Below are positions 1 to 5,968 of a stretch of 10,612 nucleotides of DNA, piece after piece; the stretch's first letter is position 1, and each line of letters begins with the position of its first letter. Under the pieces are notes generated by a model that was not told where the DNA came from, did no database searches, and saw only the letters and a program-made list of their open reading frames with translations. Source of the DNA: Stramenopiles sp. TOSAG23-3 (Eukaryota; Sar). The translations under genes and the position numbers were made by a program. The stretch lies in contig LT642800.1 in the NCBI GenBank assembly GCA_900128585.1, positions 1 to 10,612 of the forward strand. The letters are read 5' to 3'.

Positions 1-79
1 CTTCTTTACCCTTGTCACTTTGCGTGTATTGTTTGACTGTATCTTTGCGCCTTTGATTGGCGACGGCATGTATCAACAA
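1..79. repeat. 79-bp terminal direct repeat, copy at the left end
   Basis: Bases 1-79 are identical to 10534-10612. An exact direct repeat at both ends of a contig is the usual signature of a circular (or terminally redundant) molecule closed by a k-mer overlap in assembly. It lies inside a gene that reads through the join, which favours a true circle of 10,533 bp. The odd length of 79 is itself a common assembler k-mer size, so the repeat need not exist twice in the molecule. Confidence 0.9.
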
Positions 80-121
80 CTCATTATATTGGTCAGGTGT
101 AAGCTTTATTGAGAATGGCAT
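1..121 (-). CDS. 5' part of an 87-aa lysine-rich small protein that crosses the circular junction
   Basis: This is the amino-terminal part of a gene that continues at the other end of the contig (10612 down to 10391). It starts with ATG at 121-119 (residues MPFSIKLTPDQYNE) and then enters the segment duplicated at both contig ends. Joined across the circle it gives 87 residues ending in TAA. The ATG lies 16 nt downstream of a 16-bp TATA-like motif shared with the neighbouring 91-aa gene, which supports this start over the TTG at the linear end. The reading is direct from sequence; the circular join is inferred from the 79-bp terminal repeat. Function is discussed in the entry for the other half. 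Confidence 0.7.
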   Translation of the reverse strand, partial: MPFSIKLTPDQYNELLIHAVANQRRKDTVKQYTQSDKGKE

Positions 122-137
122 GATACTATACATATTG

Positions 138-153
138 TATATATCTTTAAGTA
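138..153 (-). promoter_or_regulatory. 16-bp TATA-like promoter motif upstream of the 87-aa gene
   Basis: On the minus strand this reads TACTTAAAGATATATA and ends 16 nt before the ATG at 121. An identical 16-mer lies at 488-503, upstream of the 91-aa gene in the same orientation. The same position relative to two separate genes, together with the TATATA core, suggests a shared promoter element. The promoter role is inferred. Confidence 0.5.
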
Positions 154-180
154 GTAATATTATTTATAAAAATAACATTT

Positions 181-456
181 TTACAAATTGGGAATCTGGA
201 AAGACATAGATATTAAACGAGACAAAGCTTCACTTTCACTTAACACTGGATGCCATATTCCATTGACTAATCTCATTATTTTTCCATTTTTCAGAACATT
301 AAGGTTTTTTTCACAAACACAGTCTTTTGGGTTTTTATGGGGACAGATTCCGTTGTATGACCATTCACCTTTGGACCCCCTTTTTAGCTTCTTTAATATT
401 CTATTGTATGCTATATCATTTAATGCGTAGCTTCTTTTACTTATATTATTTCTCAT
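181..456 (-). CDS. hypothetical 91-aa basic protein with a small Cys/His cluster
   Basis: The 91-codon reading frame starts with ATG at 456-454 and ends with TAA at 183-181. I do not recognise the family. The first 30 residues are basic. A tight cluster C38-x-H40-x5-C46-x-C48 could bind one zinc ion, which would make this a small zinc-knuckle-like protein; that is inference from spacing only. The carboxy-terminal third (around W68-H69) is neutral. There is no signal peptide or membrane helix. A 16-bp TATA-like motif shared with the 87-aa gene lies 31 nt upstream of the ATG, which supports expression and this start. The opposite-strand frame in the same place is Phe/Ser-rich and looks like a shadow. 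Confidence 0.65.
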   Translation of the reverse strand: MRNNISKRSYALNDIAYNRILKKLKRGSKGEWSYNGICPHKNPKDCVCEKNLNVLKNGKIMRLVNGIWHPVLSESEALSRLISMSFQIPNL

Positions 457-487
457 TTTATTATTTATATTATTATAATATATATAT

Positions 488-503
488 TATATATCTTTAA
501 GTA
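488..503 (-). promoter_or_regulatory. 16-bp TATA-like promoter motif upstream of the 91-aa gene
   Basis: Identical to 138-153 and in the same orientation, ending 31 nt before the ATG at 456. An exact 16-bp match in two intergenic stretches, each ahead of a minus-strand gene, is unlikely to be only AT-richness because the core TACTTAAAGA is not a simple AT repeat. The promoter role is inferred. Confidence 0.5.
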
Positions 504-561
504 ATTACATTTTACCTTAAATGCGAAAAAACATTTTATCACTTAAAAACAATATCTTAAT

Positions 562-600
562 GTGCATAAGTTGAGATCATCATTGTCCGATGTTATGCAC
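562..600. repeat. 8-bp inverted repeat GTGCATAA / TTATGCAC
   Basis: Arms 562-569 and 593-600 pair perfectly over 8 bp with a 23-nt loop. The right arm runs into the first GCACC direct repeat. Short and AT-rich on its own, but it belongs to a cluster of repeats in the same noncoding region. Confidence 0.4.
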
Positions 601-614
601 CATTAGGTAACAAT
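597..614 (+). repeat. GCACC direct repeat, copy 1
   Basis: This 18-bp element reads GCACCATTAGGTAACAAT. Fifteen of 18 positions match the copy at 655-672, whose start lies 58 bp further on. A related, shorter copy (GCACCCGTAACAA on the minus strand) lies near 752-764. Iterated sites next to a palindrome suggest protein-binding iterons (inference). Confidence 0.45.
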
Positions 615-654
615 TATTTAGATTTAAAAGATACAATAGTATAAACAATATAAA

Positions 655-672
655 GCACCATAAGGTAGTAAT
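655..672 (+). repeat. GCACC direct repeat, copy 2
   Basis: Reads GCACCATAAGGTAGTAAT; it differs from copy 1 at three positions. Its first five bases also form part of the left arm of the outer 12-bp inverted repeat. Confidence 0.45.
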
Positions 673-697
673 ATCTAAAAAAATTAAAATTAATAAT

Positions 698-723
698 CAA
701 AAAATAATAGCTATTATTTTTTG
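698..723. repeat. 26-bp perfect palindrome, candidate terminator or cruciform
   Basis: The sequence from C698 to G723 equals its own reverse complement with no central spacer (centre TAGCTA). It lies about 70 nt past the stop of the 341-aa gene, and on the minus strand a T-rich tract follows it. That fits a transcription terminator for the minus-strand gene cluster. A cruciform at an origin is the alternative. Confidence 0.6.
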
Positions 724-795
724 TTTTATACAAGTGGATTTTTTGTGTATTTGTTACGGGTGCTTTATATTTTTTTGCAACAACTTATAGTTTTC

Positions 796-1821
796 TTACC
801 TTTTCCTGGCTTTTTTTTTGGCTCGCTTTTTTTCTTGCTCATGATTTTTTTTTTCATTCTCCGCTATCGCGTGTCTTTCATCTTGCTGTTGCTTTCTCCA
901 AATTTTGATTTTTCGTTTGGCAGGAGGGCTGAGCACATGTGCTTGGATTATTTTCTTCAAGGCAAGCTTTCTCTTCTCTTGCTCTTTTGCAATTTTCTCG
1001 TTGTATCGCTTTCGGCGTTCATGAAATTCATCAAGAGCGTTCTTTTCCTCTTCTGCAACAAGTTTTGCACGTTCAGCATTTGCTTTTTCTTCTTCTGCTG
1101 TCAATTTTTTAACAACTTTACGCTTTTTTCTTCTCTCCTCTTTTTCTTGTTCTTTTTTAGCGACATGATCGTTCCATTTTCTGTCGTCACGTTCTTTTTC
1201 TTCTCGTTTTCTCTTCTTTTTAAAATCCTCTTTCCACCCTTTAGGCATAGGCATACATTCAGAGGCTTCTTGCCACGCATCCATGACATCATCTTTCCAT
1301 CCTGTAGGCATACTTTGAAATCTTTCACCCGTATAATCTAACAGATCGGCAGTAAATACTGCGGGGTGGCGAATATCCACGCTTCTTGGTGACAACCTTG
1401 AAAGGCGTTGAATCACACTCTCGTATTGAATTAGATTTGCACCATGAAAAGAAACGTTACTGGAATGGAATATTAAATTTTCAATTGCTCCCACAGGATT
1501 AATGACAGCAGTCATATCACGACAAATAACATTATCTACTGCCGTGAAAGTGCGAAAGACATAGTTCCAATCTGCTGCGGGACGACCGACGCAATACAGC
1601 CTGTAGCCTCCTAGAATTTCGCCACCTTCAATCCTGTTCCCAAGTATGTTTGGGTGTTCTCGTAGAGCTAGTCCGTCGTAAGAAAAAGCATGTGTGTGTC
1701 GTTCCACAGCATGACAATCCTCATTGAATAAGTTATCAAACCTTTGTAGTTGTCGTTGAAGTTCTCCAACCAACCTCCTACCTTCTTCTACGGCGTCAGT
1801 TTCGGTTGCAAAGCGTGCCAT
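796..1821 (-). CDS. hypothetical 341-aa protein: globular N-terminal half, very charged helical C-terminal half
   Basis: The gene starts with ATG at 1821-1819 and ends with TAA at 798-796. Residues 1-165 have a mixed, globular composition (histidines at 37, 42 and 44; several aromatics) that I cannot assign to a family. Residues 171-200 hold two copies of a short MPxGWK[DE]D motif (171-178 and 192-199). From about 200 to 341 the chain is almost entirely Lys/Arg/Glu with long heptad-like stretches, predicted to be a long helix or coiled coil with nucleic-acid-binding charge. The ATG lies one base after the stop of the upstream 154-aa gene (TAA-T-ATG), so the two are probably expressed from one transcript. 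A structural or DNA-condensing virion protein is possible but unproven. Confidence 0.75.
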   Translation of the reverse strand: MARFATETDAVEEGRRLVGELQRQLQRFDNLFNEDCHAVERHTHAFSYDGLALREHPNILGNRIEGGEILGGYRLYCVGRPAADWNYVFRTFTAVDNVICRDMTAVINPVGAIENLIFHSSNVSFHGANLIQYESVIQRLSRLSPRSVDIRHPAVFTADLLDYTGERFQSMPTGWKDDVMDAWQEASECMPMPKGWKEDFKKKRKREEKERDDRKWNDHVAKKEQEKEERRKKRKVVKKLTAEEEKANAERAKLVAEEEKNALDEFHERRKRYNEKIAKEQEKRKLALKKIIQAHVLSPPAKRKIKIWRKQQQDERHAIAENEKKNHEQEKKRAKKKARKR

Positions 1822-1822
1822 A

Positions 1823-2287
1823 TTAATAGATAAATATTGGGTTTTTCTTTGAGCTTCCTCTTGATCTTTTTAAACGTTTCTTGTATTTTTCTTTCTTTTC
1901 GTTGAATTTTGGCACTGGTGGTAGTTTTGGTTTTGCTTTCTTCTTCCGTAACATATTCTTTCTCTTCTGTTTCTCGTATGCAACTCTACCTTGTTGTTTA
2001 GCGAAATCCAGTTCTTCTGGTGTATAACTAAGATCCTTCATTGTTTTTTTTAGATCCTTTAGTGCTTCAATAGCATCTTTTTGTGTATTAAATTGAAGAT
2101 TTTTTGTAGTCTTTCTTGTCAGCATATTCATAATTTTCCATTTTCCTCTTATTTTAATTGCTTTATATTTCCTTATAAGAGGTTTGAATGGAACATTTTT
2201 ATAGTATAGCGTGTCTTTTTTTTTTGGCCGTGGCATAAAACCGTATCGTATATAGTATAGCATGTCTTTTTTTTTTGTTCGTGGCAT
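1823..2287 (-). CDS. hypothetical 154-aa very basic protein with a tandemly duplicated N-terminus
   Basis: The gene starts with ATG at 2287-2285 and ends with TAA at 1825-1823. The first 17 residues are repeated as residues 18-34: both copies start MPRxKKKDxLYY, with 11 of 17 residues identical. Each copy contains a run of ten A on the coding strand, and the second copy carries its own ATG at 2236-2234, so either Met could be used. The rest is Lys/Arg-rich with a neutral central helix (about 60-100) and a basic Pro-containing tail. This suggests a nucleic-acid-binding or core protein (inference; no family recognised). The stop lies 32 nt from the upstream 529-aa gene's stop-to-start gap and one base before the 341-aa ATG, which fits an operon-like cluster. 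Confidence 0.75.
   Translation of the reverse strand: MPRTKKKDMLYYIRYGFMPRPKKKDTLYYKNVPFKPLIRKYKAIKIRGKWKIMNMLTRKTTKNLQFNTQKDAIEALKDLKKTMKDLSYTPEELDFAKQQGRVAYEKQKRKNMLRKKKAKPKLPPVPKFNEKKEKYKKRLKRSRGSSKKNPIFIY
2186..2287 (-). repeat. 51-bp tandem duplication inside the 154-aa gene
   Basis: Two adjacent 51-bp units (2287-2237 and 2236-2186 on the minus strand) each begin ATGCCACG and contain ten consecutive A followed by GACA and GCTATACTATA. The first 37 bases differ at only three positions; the remainder has diverged. The pattern indicates a recent in-frame duplication of the gene start. Confidence 0.75.
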
Positions 2288-2319
2288 ATTTATATAAATA
2301 GAAAAAGATATTTTATTAA

Positions 2320-3909
2320 TTATTTTTTTTCATTGTCAGAATAGTTATCAGAATCGTTATCAGATTCGTTTTCGGAATCGTTATCAGTATCAGAACCATC
2401 ATCTATCCAACATTTACCTGGTATCCGTTTAGAAGGATTATAATGAGGCGATATAAATTTGTTAATTGTAAATTCTTTGAATGCATCAATCCACGCTAGT
2501 TCTTTTTTTTTTGCCGCTATCTCCTCATCTTTTATATTTTGGACACCGAGGTGCATTGTTGCCAATTTCCTTTCCTTGCAATACTCATTATATTCGCGAC
2601 TCATTCGGTTTGTTTTTAAAAAATGACTGTCAAATTCACTTATGTCTATAAGAACCTTTTCTTCAAAGTTGTTTTGTAGGTATTCATCTAGCTCTTCGGG
2701 TTTCATTTCTACATCACCTTTCTTTAATTTAAAATGATTTATAATAAATTCTGTGTTTCCGAGTGAGAGTTTCTTGCGTGGTTTTACAACTTTTTTTGTT
2801 ATCGGAATTGTCCGAATCAAGTATTCCCTCGCTGATTTTTTTAAAGTATAAAGAAAAATAGTTGTTTCGTTTTCAAACCATCTAATTGATTTTGCTTTAT
2901 TAGCAAGTCTGTTTGAAACTCCTTTTTTTTTTAATAGTTTGTATAGCGCCACTTTCCATGGTTCATGCAAATGCATTTTTTCAGGTCTATTATACCTATT
3001 CAGGTGAGCTAAAAAAGCGTTTGCCATAGAGTCTTCGTTGGCTTTTGGTTTATTTACGCCTCTATCAATTAAATAATCAACAAATGGTTCCAGTTTTTCT
3101 GGTTTTACAAAATGTGGTCTTTTGTTTTCTGTTTCTCCATATTCAAACCAGTTGATACTATCGATATTATCTTTTTCTTTATCAGGTAATTGCAAGTGTA
3201 ACTGTGATAAAATATACGCTTTATCGTCATCTTTTTTTGCATTAATTTCAGGAAGGTGACTTTTTTTTCCCAATTGGCGAAGATACGCACGATAATGAGG
3301 CACCCCTTTAACGCGATAATACGGCGGCTTTTCCACCACCCTTTTATCATGTTCTTGGCTGTAATACCTATTTACGATAAAACTAACTGCATCGTCTGGT
3401 GGAATATATACACTTGAAAAAATGTCCAGTTTCACAAGCCGATCATATACAGTGTCAGACAATACTTTCTTTGCTTCTTTATAAAACAATTTTTGGAGCG
3501 ACTCCTTAGTTTTATGCGTTTTTTTATACAACTCGTCATCACGATTAAAGTTTCTTAAATGCGCAAACATTGCATATACAAAAGCTTCATTATCATGCAA
3601 TAAATTATTTTTTGGGCGTTTTCTGGCTTCTGTCTTTTCAATCCATTCCAATACAATTTTAATTTTTTTAAGCACAGCCTCTGTATCTGCCTCCTTTTGA
3701 CTTCGCGTTACATTGTTTATTTTCAAAAAATAATCAATCTTTTCCTCAGTAAATACAACGTTAATTGGAGTAAGCAGTTGGATCAAAGCTTTACGGAACA
3801 GCGATAGATTAGAAGAATTGAGTAAAAGAGCTTCCAATATGGATAGATTGATGTCTGGAATAATTTTTACGACATAAAATAATATGGTTTTATAGTATAT
3901 GACGATCAC
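2320..3909 (-). CDS. hypothetical 529-aa protein with internal helical repeats and an acidic Asp/Ser/Asn tail
   Basis: This is a long coherent frame ending in TAA at 2322-2320. No ATG exists before codon 114 (3570-3568). The drawn start is GTG at 3909, and the frame stays open to 3957 without an ATG, so the true start is uncertain. Residues about 87-166 and 272-346 look like two copies of one module: each has N-E/D, then FxAHLxxxNR, then a basic helix with Y/W positions. A start at codon 114 would cut the first module. Residues 372-380 are basic. The last 25 residues (505-529) are almost only D, S, N and E. No polymerase, Rep, nuclease or ATPase motif was found; an HLH at 313-315 is not conserved between the repeats. 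The 5' end overlaps the divergent 306-aa ATPase gene by 11 bp. Confidence 0.7.
   Translation of the reverse strand: MIVIYYKTILFYVVKIIPDINLSILEALLLNSSNLSLFRKALIQLLTPINVVFTEEKIDYFLKINNVTRSQKEADTEAVLKKIKIVLEWIEKTEARKRPKNNLLHDNEAFVYAMFAHLRNFNRDDELYKKTHKTKESLQKLFYKEAKKVLSDTVYDRLVKLDIFSSVYIPPDDAVSFIVNRYYSQEHDKRVVEKPPYYRVKGVPHYRAYLRQLGKKSHLPEINAKKDDDKAYILSQLHLQLPDKEKDNIDSINWFEYGETENKRPHFVKPEKLEPFVDYLIDRGVNKPKANEDSMANAFLAHLNRYNRPEKMHLHEPWKVALYKLLKKKGVSNRLANKAKSIRWFENETTIFLYTLKKSAREYLIRTIPITKKVVKPRKKLSLGNTEFIINHFKLKKGDVEMKPEELDEYLQNNFEEKVLIDISEFDSHFLKTNRMSREYNEYCKERKLATMHLGVQNIKDEEIAAKKKELAWIDAFKEFTINKFISPHYNPSKRIPGKCWIDDGSDTDNDSENESDNDSDNYSDNEKK
2335..2396 (-). repeat. short-period repeat encoding the acidic tail of the 529-aa protein
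   Basis: Iterated GTTATCAGAATC-like units (plus-strand view) encode alternating Ser-Asp-Asn and Ser-Glu-Asn residues. This is low-complexity coding sequence likely to vary in copy number by slippage. Confidence 0.6.
3888..3894 (-). promoter_or_regulatory. TATAAAA box inside the drawn 5' end of the 529-aa gene
   Basis: On the minus strand this reads TATAAAA, 15 nt downstream of the drawn GTG start. If it is a functional TATA box, transcription of the 529-aa gene would begin further downstream, and its start codon would lie inside the drawn frame. On the plus strand the same stretch (TATAGTAT directly before the ATG at 3899) precedes the ATPase gene. The role is inferred from sequence alone. 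Confidence 0.3.
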
Positions 3910-4819
3910 AGAAAAAAGAATAGAGGGCTTGCAAAATAAAGTAATAAAACTAGTTCAAGCTCCTCCACGAAAAGTTCCTGAAAATCTGCCAACATTACAC
4001 TTTTTAAACTTGATATGTGGTATGCGTGGTTCAGGCAAGACCAACACGATGGTAGGCTTAGTTCAGAAATACGACAAAACTAAGTCGTTTGATTTTATTT
4101 ATATTTGGAGTCCTACCTGTAGAAGGGAACCAAAATATCAACATTTAATAGACACGCTAAAATATTCAAAAGTTGATTTGCGGGAGGATTTTACGATTGA
4201 TGACTTTGTTCAAGTTAGGTCCGATATTGAATTAAGAATAGAAAAATACAAAAAGTATGAAAGAGATGTGAAAATTTGGAAAAGATTCTGCCAATACAAA
4301 GGGAAATGGGAGGACTTTGACAATGATGAACTACTTACAGTATTTGACGAATTTAATTACCAAAAGCCAGAAACTGAGTTTAAGAACGGGTGTCCCACCA
4401 CGTTACTAATATTTGACGACTTACAAAACAATAAAGATTTATTCGGAACGCTTGGAAAAGCTGCCCGAATTATGAATAACTTCACGGTCACGCATCGGCA
4501 CTTTTTGACTAGCATAATCTGGTCTTGTCAGGCATTTAAAGGTGGTGGTGTGCCTAAGAGCATCCGACAAAATATTAGTTGGTTGATATTGTTTTCAAAC
4601 AAATCACCAGAGATTAGAAAGGAGATAGCGAAGGAAGTATGTGCAATAGTTTCACCAGATGAGTTCATTGAATGTTGGACGCACGCAACCAGGCAAAGCC
4701 GACATGACTACCTTTACTTAGACCTAGAAGCCCCCGATGGTTTTCAAATTAGAAAGAATTTAGATATATTATTGACTGTAAAAAACTCTGATGAGAAAGA
4801 AAATAATGTAGATAAATAG
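3899..4819 (+). CDS. A32-like DNA-packaging ATPase (FtsK/HerA superfamily P-loop)
   Basis: The 306-residue protein starts with ATG at 3899 and ends with TAG. The Walker A loop is G41-MRGSGK-T48 and the Walker B strand is L169-LIFDD-D174. The block at 198-225 (THRH, then SxIIWSCQ with Q211, then a Pro-Lys-Ser-Ile-Arg-Gln-Asn stretch ending at N225) matches the conserved Gln/Arg region that follows Walker B in A32-type packaging ATPases of nucleocytoviruses, polinton-like viruses and virophages. Family members form oligomeric motors that pump genomic DNA into preformed capsids. The length fits the family. Residues about 100-160 form a charged insertion between the Walker motifs. The gene lies 61 bp upstream of the capsid candidate on the same strand, the usual morphogenesis pairing. 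It is divergent from the 529-aa gene, with the starts overlapping by 11 bp. Confidence 0.9.
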   Translation: MTITEKRIEGLQNKVIKLVQAPPRKVPENLPTLHFLNLICGMRGSGKTNTMVGLVQKYDKTKSFDFIYIWSPTCRREPKYQHLIDTLKYSKVDLREDFTIDDFVQVRSDIELRIEKYKKYERDVKIWKRFCQYKGKWEDFDNDELLTVFDEFNYQKPETEFKNGCPTTLLIFDDLQNNKDLFGTLGKAARIMNNFTVTHRHFLTSIIWSCQAFKGGGVPKSIRQNISWLILFSNKSPEIRKEIAKEVCAIVSPDEFIECWTHATRQSRHDYLYLDLEAPDGFQIRKNLDILLTVKNSDEKENNVDK

Positions 4820-4880
4820 TATATGGTATGCACAAAATGCAATAATATAGAAAAAAGTAAAATATATTGTTATATTATAA
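4820..4880 (+). promoter_or_regulatory. short AT-rich leader before the capsid candidate
   Basis: These 61 bp between the ATPase stop and the ATG at 4881 contain several TATA-like runs (for example TATATT around 4862-4867 and TATATTATAA just before the ATG) and no Shine-Dalgarno sequence. A promoter here would let the capsid candidate be expressed more strongly than the ATPase. That is inference; no exact copy of the 16-bp motif is present. Confidence 0.35.
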
Positions 4881-5960
4881 ATGGCTACACAATTTAAAGT
4901 ATTGGAACCACGCGCATTAACAGAACATATATTTGGTGGCATGATATTATCTTTATTATCACCCTATGCTAATGACCCTAGATTACATACACATTTCTTA
5001 GACTTGAACCGAATACCAAAAACAACCATAACAGACACTGAATTTAACATAGTTCAACAACTTAATTTATTAGCCAATGGAGCCAATAGTTCTACTGGTG
5101 CTAAATTATTTAATATCGGTATAAATGCTGTAAATGAATTATATATTAAATTAAATGCTGAAGACCCTGTTTTAGGTGGTGGAAATCCACCAGCAATACT
5201 GGTAGATTCTCTTGGAAATGTTTATATAAATGGTATTCAAATATCCAGTAGTCAATCAACAGGATTTTTATTTGAATTTAATACTAATGGAATTACCCAG
5301 TATAACAGAAACACCGCTAATCTCGGACCATTAGGACCAAATTACTGGACAGACCCAGCGACTGGCAACGAAAGATTTGATAATATTTTCTATGGCAGTC
5401 CTATCGGGTCATACGCTTGGAACGTTAAGACTATACCTTCAACCACACCATCATCACAGCTTATTTACAACAACAGTCCGATTCCTGGATCTTCAGCTCC
5501 TGGTTTTAGAACGTTTGCCTCAACAACTGACCAATTACCCGTTGATTGCGTAGTGTATGGTGAATTCTTTAACACCGTTCCACCTCCAAATGGAGCACTG
5601 ATAAACAATATACCGCATACTTTCAGCAACACTCCGATAACACTGGATTTCACAGCTGGCTATACCTTTACAGTTGGTATAATTAAACAAACTTATACAG
5701 GTGTATTTCCCACCCCAATCATCAATGAATTAATTGCAAGTCAGGATATTCATGTTCCTTTTCGTGCCAATTACAACGGAACTGCCGTCAGTTTCTCCTG
5801 TAATTTTGCCTTTGAAATGAGCGATAATGACGTTGCCACTGGAGCGCCTTGTTCGTATATACCATTCTTTAATCACAATGCTATTGAAGTCGGTCCTAAC
5901 ACTGCCGATTTAAGGTGGCGAGATGTGACCATAAGCTTCACCACTAAAGTAAATTTGTAA
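4881..5960 (+). CDS. candidate capsid (or other virion surface) protein, 359 aa, beta-rich
   Basis: The gene starts with ATG at 4881 (+4 G) and ends with TAA. The protein differs sharply in composition from everything else in the window: only about seven lysines in 359 residues, but many Asn, Thr, Ser, Pro, Gly and aromatic residues, with alternating hydrophobic stretches typical of beta-sandwich proteins. There is no signal peptide or membrane segment. Cysteines are few and scattered. The length is compatible with a compact jelly-roll shell protein or with a minor capsid or spike protein. Its place directly after the packaging ATPase supports a virion role. I could not match it to a known major capsid family, so the assignment rests on composition and context. 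A fibre or spike protein is the main alternative. Confidence 0.55.
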   Translation: MATQFKVLEPRALTEHIFGGMILSLLSPYANDPRLHTHFLDLNRIPKTTITDTEFNIVQQLNLLANGANSSTGAKLFNIGINAVNELYIKLNAEDPVLGGGNPPAILVDSLGNVYINGIQISSSQSTGFLFEFNTNGITQYNRNTANLGPLGPNYWTDPATGNERFDNIFYGSPIGSYAWNVKTIPSTTPSSQLIYNNSPIPGSSAPGFRTFASTTDQLPVDCVVYGEFFNTVPPPNGALINNIPHTFSNTPITLDFTAGYTFTVGIIKQTYTGVFPTPIINELIASQDIHVPFRANYNGTAVSFSCNFAFEMSDNDVATGAPCSYIPFFNHNAIEVGPNTADLRWRDVTISFTTKVNL

Positions 5961-5968
5961 AGTGTTTT

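Larger units (their letters stand above)
648..770. repeat. outer inverted repeat ATATAAAGCACC / GGTGCTTTATAT
   Basis: The 12-bp arms at 648-659 and 759-770 are perfectly complementary. Their midpoint (709) nearly coincides with the midpoint (710.5) of the 26-bp palindrome at 698-723, so the two structures are concentric. Confidence 0.6.
457..795. other. AT-rich noncoding region with concentric inverted repeats and direct repeats
   Basis: No credible gene lies here. The right part is overlapped by a Phe-rich plus-strand frame that is a shadow of the lysine-rich 341-aa gene. The region holds the 16-bp promoter motif (488-503), an 8-bp inverted repeat (562-569 with 593-600), an 18-bp imperfect direct repeat (597-614 and 655-672), a 12-bp inverted repeat (648-659 with 759-770), and a 26-bp perfect palindrome (698-723) almost centred inside it. 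It could be a terminator for the three-gene minus-strand cluster, a replication origin, or both. Confidence 0.6.

Noticed and set aside
1-79. Terminal repeats as transposon or polinton ends, or a target-site duplication
   Set aside because: They are direct, not inverted, lie inside a gene, and match the pattern of a circular contig overlap with an assembler-like length of 79.
188-430. 80-aa plus-strand frame opposite the 91-aa gene
   Set aside because: Phe/Ser-rich antisense shadow; the minus-strand frame has the shared promoter motif and the Cys/His cluster.
721-1341. 206-aa plus-strand frame rich in Phe and Leu
   Set aside because: It is antisense to the Lys/Glu-rich part of the 341-aa gene; poly-Lys codons read backwards give Phe and Leu runs that mimic membrane segments.
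2955-2995. HLH (residues 313-315) in the 529-aa protein as an HUH Rep motif, with a nearby YxxxK
   Set aside because: The Tyr lies only about eight residues after the HLH, far closer than in HUH endonucleases. The histidines are not kept in the paralogous repeat of the same protein, and no FTxxN-like motif 1 was found.
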